The notes beneath the pieces are model-generated. The model worked only from the letters and a program-made list of their open reading frames with translations, searched no databases and was not told the origin of the DNA. From Solirubrobacter ginsenosidimutans (GTDB lineage: Bacteria; Actinomycetota; Thermoleophilia; Solirubrobacterales; Solirubrobacteraceae): DNA of 41,254 bases. This document shows positions 36,108-41,254 of the stretch, piece after piece (position 1 is the first letter of the stretch; each line of letters starts with the position of its first letter). The translations under genes and the position numbers were made by a program. The stretch spans positions 1 through 41,254 of the forward strand of contig NZ_JAPDOD010000068.1 in the NCBI RefSeq assembly GCF_027587205.1, read 5' to 3'.

Positions 36108-37240
36108 AGCGCGCCCTGCTCCTCGCGTTGACCATCAGCGCGCTCGCCCCGGCCGCCGCGGCCCATGCCACCGGCGTCTTCCAGATCGCCGGACCGACGG
36201 TGATCTACACCGCCGCGCCGGGTGACATCGACCAGATCGCGGCGTTCGAGACGCCGACGACGATCCGCTTCACCCGCTTCGGCGGTGCGAGCCTCGGGCC
36301 CGGCCCCGGCTGCAACTTCGTCGGCGCCGACCAGGACACGATCGACTGCGCCAAGAACGGCGTGACGTCGGTCGTGCTGAACCTCGGCGACGGCGACGAC
36401 GTCGCCTCGATCAATCCGTCGCTGAAGATCCCGGTGATCTTCAACGGCGCCGACGGCCGCGACGGTCTGTTCGGCGGCGGTGGCACCGACATCTTCGACG
36501 GTGGCCCAGGCGATGACAATGTCATCTCCCGCGACGACCGCGCCGAGCAGGTCGACTGCAACGACGGGCATGACACCGCGATCTCCGACGACGGCGACAC
36601 GCGGATCTCCTGCGAGGAGGTCCAAGGTGACGCGGACGGCGACGGGGTGCGCTTTCCGGCCGACTGCGACGACACCAACCCGGGCATCCACCCGGGCGCC
36701 GCCGACGTGCCCGACAACGGCGTCGACGAGGACTGCTCGGGCGTCGATGCCATCGATCTGGACCGCGACGGCGACGGCTCCCCGCGCCCGCAGGACTGCG
36801 ATGACACCGTCGCGGCCGTCCACCCCGGCGCGAAGGAAGTGATCGGCAACGCGGTGGACGAGAACTGCGACGGGCGGATCGAGCCGTACCCACCGCTGAC
36901 CGGGTCCATCCAGGCGACCTGGAAGCCCGACGGCAAGGGCACGACCAACGTGATCCTGGTCGCCAAGGGCTTCCCGGCGAGCGCGCGGATCGTCGTCACC
37001 TGCCGTGGCGCGAAGGCGTGCCCGAAGCAGGCGGTCGCCCATGTCAGCGCAGCCACGAAGAACCTCAACCTGCACAAGGTCCTCGGCAAGCGCCGGTTCC
37101 CGAAGAAGGCGCGGATCGAGGTCTCGGTGACCCGCGATCAGCGGATCGGCCGCGTCCTGCAATACAACATCGGCACGCCCGGTCTGCCGAAGGTCGCGTT
37201 CCTGTGCAAGCCCCCGGACGCCGAGGCCGGCCCATGCTGA
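36101..37240 (+). CDS. Secreted RTX-like/MopE-type protein, paralogue of the preceding gene
   Basis: The ATG at 36101 has AAGGAGG seven bases upstream. The 379-residue product has a signal peptide (MLKRALLLALTISALAPAAAAHA), a strand-rich N-terminal region, one short RTX-like run (~115-145; GADGRDGLFGGGG, GGPGDDNV) and two MopE-type motifs (~176-260; DCDDTNPGIHPGA and DCDDTVAAVHPGA, each ending in DEDC or DENCDG). It ends with the same Lys-rich beta domain carrying CRGAKAC. Domain order is identical to the upstream protein, so the pair arose by duplication. Its 3' end overlaps the effector gene in exactly the same way as its own start overlaps the first gene (CATGCTGA). Confidence 0.87.
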   Translation: MLKRALLLALTISALAPAAAAHATGVFQIAGPTVIYTAAPGDIDQIAAFETPTTIRFTRFGGASLGPGPGCNFVGADQDTIDCAKNGVTSVVLNLGDGDDVASINPSLKIPVIFNGADGRDGLFGGGGTDIFDGGPGDDNVISRDDRAEQVDCNDGHDTAISDDGDTRISCEEVQGDADGDGVRFPADCDDTNPGIHPGAADVPDNGVDEDCSGVDAIDLDRDGDGSPRPQDCDDTVAAVHPGAKEVIGNAVDENCDGRIEPYPPLTGSIQATWKPDGKGTTNVILVAKGFPASARIVVTCRGAKACPKQAVAHVSAATKNLNLHKVLGKRRFPKKARIEVSVTRDQRIGRVLQYNIGTPGLPKVAFLCKPPDAEAGPC

Positions 37241-39582
37241 TGCGCGAGGCACGGACGCCGTCGGCGAGCATCCGCCGCGCGGAGGCCAACCACGCGCTGG
37301 CCCGCGAGGTGGGGTGGAAGGGCTCGCGCGGCACCAACGCCAAGCAGCGCCGCACCGAGGCGGGCGAGCATGCCGTGGAGCGGATCCCGATCGACGGCAT
37401 CAAGGGGGCGGGACTGCCCAGCCGTGCGATCGTCGTGATGCCTTCGCAGCTCTCGGGCGAGGCCGCGATCGACGTGCTGCTGCACCTGCACGGCTTCACG
37501 CCCGGCTACGCGACCGGCGACGACCTCGGCGTCTACAAGATCGAGGCGCAGATGGCCGCGGCGGGCAAGGAGCTGCTCGGCATCCTCCCGCAGGGCAGCG
37601 AGAACTCCGACTTCAACGGCGCCGCCGACGGCAAGGCCTTCGACGCCGACGCGTTCATCGCCGCCGTGTTCAAGCGCCTGACCGACGAGGGGTACGGCGT
37701 GCCCGCGCCGGGGCGGGTGATCATGTCCAGCCACAGCGGCGGCGACCAGCCGCTGACCGAGACGCTCAAGCGCAAACCGCCCGAGAAGCTCGCCGGGCTG
37801 TTCCTGTTCGACACGATGATCGCGTCGGCGTTCGGCGGGTCGGTGTGGGCGTACGTCGACGGGCGCATCACCGCCGAGCTCGAGCACCTCAAGCAAATGC
37901 GGCTCGCCGACCCGCAGTCGCTCGCCGTCGAGGCGCAGATGGCGACCTGGATCCAGCAGAACGGGTTCCGGCTGATGGTCGTCTACCGCAAGGGCGGCGC
38001 CTACCAGGCGGCCGCGAAGGCGATCGAGGCGAACCTCGACGCGCGCTTCGCCGCGCTCGCCAAGGAGCTCGGCAGCCCGCTCGTGCTCGAGTCGATGCGC
38101 GACCACTACGCCGTGCACGAGGTCACCGAGACTGCGCGGATCCAGCACATGGACGTGCTCGCGGGCGACGACGCGCTGCGCAAGGCGATCGAGACGCTCC
38201 CGACCCCAGAGGCGCTCGAGGGCGTTCCGCGCGAACACGCGGAGGGCCGGCCGATGGATGACATCGACGTGCCGCAGCTGATGCGGCTCGCGTCCTACGG
38301 TGGCAACCACGCGATCTCCCGCCTGCTCGCCCGCGACACCGCCCTGGCCACCGAGACCGTGACGGTCACGGTGCGCTGGAACCAGACCGAGCCGCCGAAG
38401 GAGTACCTCAAGGACGCGTTCGACGACCACCCGGTCAGCTGGAAGGCGGACGTCTACGTCGACGGCAAGAAGGCCGGCAGCGGTGACGGCTCACTGGACC
38501 TCGAGCTCGTCAAGGGCTCAAAGCACGAGGTCAAGATCGTCCCCACCGGCGACGACTACTACCGGGCCGCGTCGAAGAAGATCACCGCCGAGGCGGGCAC
38601 GAAGGACATCAAGCTCGGCTACAACCGCGAGAACCGCAACTTCACCGACCAGTCCTGGGAGCACCAGGGTCTCGATGCCACCAAGGCCGGCGATGTCACC
38701 GGCGACACGCTGCTCGGCTTCAGGGTCACGGTCAACAAGCTCGTCCAGCCGACGGTCACGAAGACCAACAACTACTTCAACTCCAACAAGCTCACCGACG
38801 CCGACCGCGCCGAGATCAAGGCCTCGCTGCTGTTCATCCAGGGCTACAACCGCCGTACGACCAGCACCGGCGCCTTCAGCAACCACTCCACCGGCTGCGC
38901 GATCGACATGAACGTCAACGAGGCGACCAGCCAGAACGACCATTTCAAGGACGACGAGGGCAAGTTCAAGTCGCGGATGGAACTGTTCGCCCACGTGGTC
39001 GGGCGCGAGTCCGGCTGGGGCTCGTGGGACGGGTGGGCCGAGAAGGACACGAAGAAGTGGCTCGAGGCGTCGCGCCTGTTCAACGTCCACTTCCCGCTGT
39101 TTCTCTCCGAGCTGCTCGACGACGTCAAGGGCGGCAACTCGAACACCGCGCTCGCGCAGTGGGGCGAGGCGCTGGACTGGATGGCCGACACGACCGGCAT
39201 GGTCGGGCGCATGCTCGTCGGCTCGCAGGACGCCACCAAGCTGCGCACCGCGGCGAAGGCGGCCGAGAAGGCCGGTAAGCCGATCACGGCCAAGTGGCTC
39301 GAGAAGACCGCCGACGACTGGCCCGCGATCCGCGGCTGGATCGAGGGTGTCGTGATGTATGACACCGAGCACTGGGCCTACGTCTCCGAGCACCGGGCGA
39401 AGGTCGCCGCGGGCACGGAGAAGCGCACGCCCAAGGGCGAGCTGCACGGGATGATCCCGCTGCACCCGAAGCTCGTCGAGACGCTCGAGGCGGGCGGGTG
39501 GACGTGGCTCGTGGACCTCCAGCACGCCAAGGACTTCATGCACTTCGAGGACCGCGCGGCGTTCGCGGCGCTCCAGCGATGA
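37234..39582 (+). CDS. Multidomain effector: hydrolase-like domain, RLLAR linker, M15 peptidoglycan peptidase
   Basis: From the ATG at 37234 the protein has 782 residues. Residues ~48-320 resemble an alpha/beta-hydrolase: strand VLLHLHGF (81-88) as oxyanion strand and a nucleophile elbow SSHSGGD with S168. Residues ~346-369 (QLMRLASYGGNHAISRLLAR) match the short linker (L-x-L-x-x-x-x-G-N-x-A-x-x-R-L-L) seen in DUF4157/eCIS-associated proteins. A beta-rich part (~376-465) follows. The C-terminal domain (~495-775) has M15 zinc ligands H551 and D558 in SNHSTGCAID and H770 with D767 in DFMHFE, as in L-Ala-D-Glu endopeptidases of phage Ply500 type, with a helical insert between the two motifs. It lacks a signal peptide, so delivery by another apparatus is likely. 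Confidence 0.82.
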   Translation: MLMREARTPSASIRRAEANHALAREVGWKGSRGTNAKQRRTEAGEHAVERIPIDGIKGAGLPSRAIVVMPSQLSGEAAIDVLLHLHGFTPGYATGDDLGVYKIEAQMAAAGKELLGILPQGSENSDFNGAADGKAFDADAFIAAVFKRLTDEGYGVPAPGRVIMSSHSGGDQPLTETLKRKPPEKLAGLFLFDTMIASAFGGSVWAYVDGRITAELEHLKQMRLADPQSLAVEAQMATWIQQNGFRLMVVYRKGGAYQAAAKAIEANLDARFAALAKELGSPLVLESMRDHYAVHEVTETARIQHMDVLAGDDALRKAIETLPTPEALEGVPREHAEGRPMDDIDVPQLMRLASYGGNHAISRLLARDTALATETVTVTVRWNQTEPPKEYLKDAFDDHPVSWKADVYVDGKKAGSGDGSLDLELVKGSKHEVKIVPTGDDYYRAASKKITAEAGTKDIKLGYNRENRNFTDQSWEHQGLDATKAGDVTGDTLLGFRVTVNKLVQPTVTKTNNYFNSNKLTDADRAEIKASLLFIQGYNRRTTSTGAFSNHSTGCAIDMNVNEATSQNDHFKDDEGKFKSRMELFAHVVGRESGWGSWDGWAEKDTKKWLEASRLFNVHFPLFLSELLDDVKGGNSNTALAQWGEALDWMADTTGMVGRMLVGSQDATKLRTAAKAAEKAGKPITAKWLEKTADDWPAIRGWIEGVVMYDTEHWAYVSEHRAKVAAGTEKRTPKGELHGMIPLHPKLVETLEAGGWTWLVDLQHAKDFMHFEDRAAFAALQR

Positions 39583-39959
39583 CCGGCCTCTTCGTGTTGT
39601 CCGCCGTGCTCTTGGGCGCGGCGTCGGGGGAGCGCGTGCACCCGGTCGCGATCCCCGCGCGGCCGGCTCCGGCGGAGCGGGTCGTGCTCCGCTTCCGGAC
39701 GCGCGATGCCACGGACGGCGTCTACCACGCCGAGGCGCGGCAGCGAGGCTGCGACACCGCCCGCGGCCGTGGCCTGACCGCGCCCCGCAAGGGCCGCGTC
39801 GTGCGGCTCAAGCTCTCCCCGCCCGGCGGCGGGTGGTGCGTTGGGGAGCACCGGGCCACGGTCTACTTCAAGCAGACCGTCCATTGCCCGCAGCCGATCC
39901 AGTGCGGGGACAGCGTCGAAGTCCCCGTCGGCTCGACGACGTTCACGGTTCAGGCGTAG
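39579..39959 (+). CDS. Small exported hypothetical protein
   Basis: The 126-residue protein starts at the ATG at 39579, overlapping the effector stop (ATGA). A short hydrophobic start (MTGLFVLSAVLLGAASG) can act as a signal peptide. The mature part is strand-rich with four cysteines (QRGCD, GGWCVGE, HCPQPIQC) that could form two disulfides, resembling a small immunoglobulin-like secreted domain. Coupled translation with the peptidase gene suggests a helper or immunity role, by analogy with effector-immunity pairs; nothing in the sequence proves it. Its 3' end overlaps the convergent gene by ten bases. Confidence 0.7.
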   Translation: MTGLFVLSAVLLGAASGERVHPVAIPARPAPAERVVLRFRTRDATDGVYHAEARQRGCDTARGRGLTAPRKGRVVRLKLSPPGGGWCVGEHRATVYFKQTVHCPQPIQCGDSVEVPVGSTTFTVQA

Positions 39960-41254
39960 TTGACGGTGACGGTGTACTCGGCGTCGCCACCCGTCCCGGT
40001 CGCGGTGGCGTAGTCGAACGGCGCGTTCCACACCAGGCCGGCGACCAGGTCGTCGTCGCCGAACGTGTCCTCGTCGAGCACGTCGACCTGGACCGGATCG
40101 GTGAACGGCAGCGCCCCGAACTTGGAGAGCGAGAGCAGGAAGTCGTGCGTCTCGCCCGCGCCGAGGCGCTGCACCGGCGTCCGCACGCCCGCCACTCGCG
40201 CGTAGACGTTGTCGGGGCCGATCAGGTCGCCGGTCTTGGCGACCGCCACCCGGATCGCGACGTTGCGCTTGCGCAGCTCGCGCTCGAGCAGCCCCGCCCG
40301 GAACTGCTGCCGCTCGTCCTGGGTTCCCGCGCGCCGGGCCGCCGCGAGCAGATTCGCGACCTCCAGGGTGGGCAGCACGACCGGATCGACTTCGAGCGGC
40401 AGGTCGACCGTGTCGTATTCGGCGCCCGTCGAGCTGTCGGTGAACTTCTGCGCGTTCCAGCGTTCGGCGGCCTCCATGAACGCGGAGCTCGGGCTGCCCT
40501 CGCGGACCACGGCGATCGGCGTGGGGAGGAGCTGGACGGTGGGATTGCACGGTTGGCCGTGCTCGTCCTTGTCCCAGGCGTTCTTCCAGCCCCAGGTCAC
40601 CGAGCCGAGATAGAGGCCGGAGAACGGGCCTTCGACGACGAGCGCGGTGACCTCGAACGTCTGGCGCCAGAGCTGGCCGTCGACGGCGTAGGAACGGATC
40701 GGCTTGTCGTGCAGCGTGGCCGGCACCGGCTCGGACGTGCCGTCCCGGCTGCCGTTCGTCCCCGCGCCCGCGGCGGTCGCGTCGCCGAGGTCGGTGGACA
40801 CACCGCCGCCAGGGCCGTACTCGACCGCGTACTCGGGGTTGGTGAACGGCAGCGAGTGGCCTTTGCCGGCCCGGTCCTGGTCGATCGCGCGGCCCGGGTC
40901 ACGCGAGTCGGGTCCGAGCTCGAGCGCACCGCCGTGGTCGTCGTCGGGGTCCGGGACCATCGGCCCCGCTTCGACGGACTGGTAGGACCCGGTGACCGTC
41001 TGCACGAGCCGGATCTGCTTGGAGATGATCGGCGAGCCGGCCTTGAACCAGAGGTCGATCACGGCGCCGCCGCTGTGCAGGTTCGAGACCCCGGCGTAAT
41101 TCGTCGTGCCCCACTGCCCGCCCGCCGTCGTGACCGACTGATCGGCCAGCAGCTGCACCTCGCCGGCACGGGCGCCGCCGACGTCCGGGACCGGCCGCCC
41201 GGCCGCCACCGCGCTCGCCGCGCGCTCCGCGGCCGCCTCCGCGCCGGCGGCCCC
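39950..41254 (-). CDS. eCIS/DUF4157-associated-like protein, N-terminus off the window
   Basis: The frame is open to the right edge; a GTG at 41209 exists, but the Ala/Glu-rich coding continues beyond it, so the true start is probably outside. The visible ~430 residues include QSVTTAGGQWGTTNY near the left, then a strand-rich part with FEVTALVVEGPFSGLYLGSV-TWGWKNAW and SPSSAFMEAAERWNA. The last ~100 residues form another beta domain. I recall similar TTAGG and EVTALAV-G-YYGSV-WGW segments in C-terminal parts of DUF4157 proteins beside extracellular contractile injection systems. No signal peptide is visible. Function is unknown; a cargo or adaptor of an injection system is an inference. Confidence 0.65.
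   Translation of the reverse strand, partial: GAAGAEAAAERAASAVAAGRPVPDVGGARAGEVQLLADQSVTTAGGQWGTTNYAGVSNLHSGGAVIDLWFKAGSPIISKQIRLVQTVTGSYQSVEAGPMVPDPDDDHGGALELGPDSRDPGRAIDQDRAGKGHSLPFTNPEYAVEYGPGGGVSTDLGDATAAGAGTNGSRDGTSEPVPATLHDKPIRSYAVDGQLWRQTFEVTALVVEGPFSGLYLGSVTWGWKNAWDKDEHGQPCNPTVQLLPTPIAVVREGSPSSAFMEAAERWNAQKFTDSSTGAEYDTVDLPLEVDPVVLPTLEVANLLAAARRAGTQDERQQFRAGLLERELRKRNVAIRVAVAKTGDLIGPDNVYARVAGVRTPVQRLGAGETHDFLLSLSKFGALPFTDPVQVDVLDEDTFGDDDLVAGLVWNAPFDYATATGTGGDAEYTVTVNYA

Noticed and set aside
1..41254. tRNA, rRNA, CRISPR arrays, transposases or integrases
   Set aside because: I looked for cloverleaf sequences, regularly spaced direct repeats of 25-40 bp and DDE/tyrosine recombinase motifs and saw none.

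Overview
This window is a very GC-rich stretch of a bacterial chromosome with dense, mostly GC3-saturated coding. It looks like an actinomycetote, probably of the Thermoleophilia/Solirubrobacterales type. Three things point there: a SARP/AfsR-like regulator, LAL and GntR/UTRA regulators, and an Rsb-like partner-switching module; -10 boxes of the form TAGAnT with apparently leaderless starts; and secreted MopE-like/RTX-like and collagen-like proteins. This taxonomic call is an inference; no rRNA, tRNA or marker gene is present.

Layout. 1-1.3 kb: an ECF sigma factor with a zinc-finger and membrane-anchored tail (3' end off the window). 1.4-5.0 kb (minus): two DHA2-type drug/proton antiporters, an exported small protein and a 38-codon coupled ORF, with a divergent LysR gene (5.1-6.0 kb). 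6.1-11.6 kb: a SARP/BTAD-ATPase regulator surrounded by an NTF2-like protein, an SRPBCC protein and a methyltransferase. Two intergenic regions here carry the same triple heptamer repeat with an 11-bp period, a textbook SARP operator. 11.6-15.4 kb: small hypotheticals, an LPG-synthase/UPF0104-like membrane protein, and a secreted collagen-like protein ending in a phage tail-collar domain. 15.4-19.5 kb: a 1247-aa PAS-kinase-receiver-PAS-PP2C-HATPase hybrid plus a STAS antagonist. 19.6-22.8 kb: secreted proteins, lipoproteins, a DUF4242-like protein and a cysteine-free relative of homocysteine methyltransferases. 22.7-28.5 kb: a tightly coupled minus-strand catabolic operon (APC permease, FGGY kinase, glycerol-1-phosphate-dehydrogenase-like enzyme, TIM-barrel protein, GntR regulator) with a recognisable promoter and operator. 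28.6-31.6 kb: a LAL (LuxR/MalT-like) regulator.

The two most interesting regions are at the right. At 31.6-34.4 kb a vWA-domain protein and a vWA-TIR fusion lie tail to tail and share a homologous C-terminal module; this looks like a two-component conflict (antiphage or cell-suicide) system. At 34.6-41.3 kb a four-gene plus-strand operon encodes two MopE/RTX-like secreted proteins, a 782-aa multidomain effector (alpha/beta-hydrolase-like domain, a DUF4157/eCIS-type RLLAR linker and an M15 peptidoglycan peptidase), and a small exported protein. A converging partial gene resembles the C-terminal part of eCIS/DUF4157-associated proteins. The eCIS link rests on remembered family features and needs the sequence beyond the right edge.

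Convergent gene pairs in the window share perfect or near-perfect hairpins that often include the stop codons, and many adjacent genes are coupled by 4-bp start/stop overlaps (ATGA, GTGA, TTGA).
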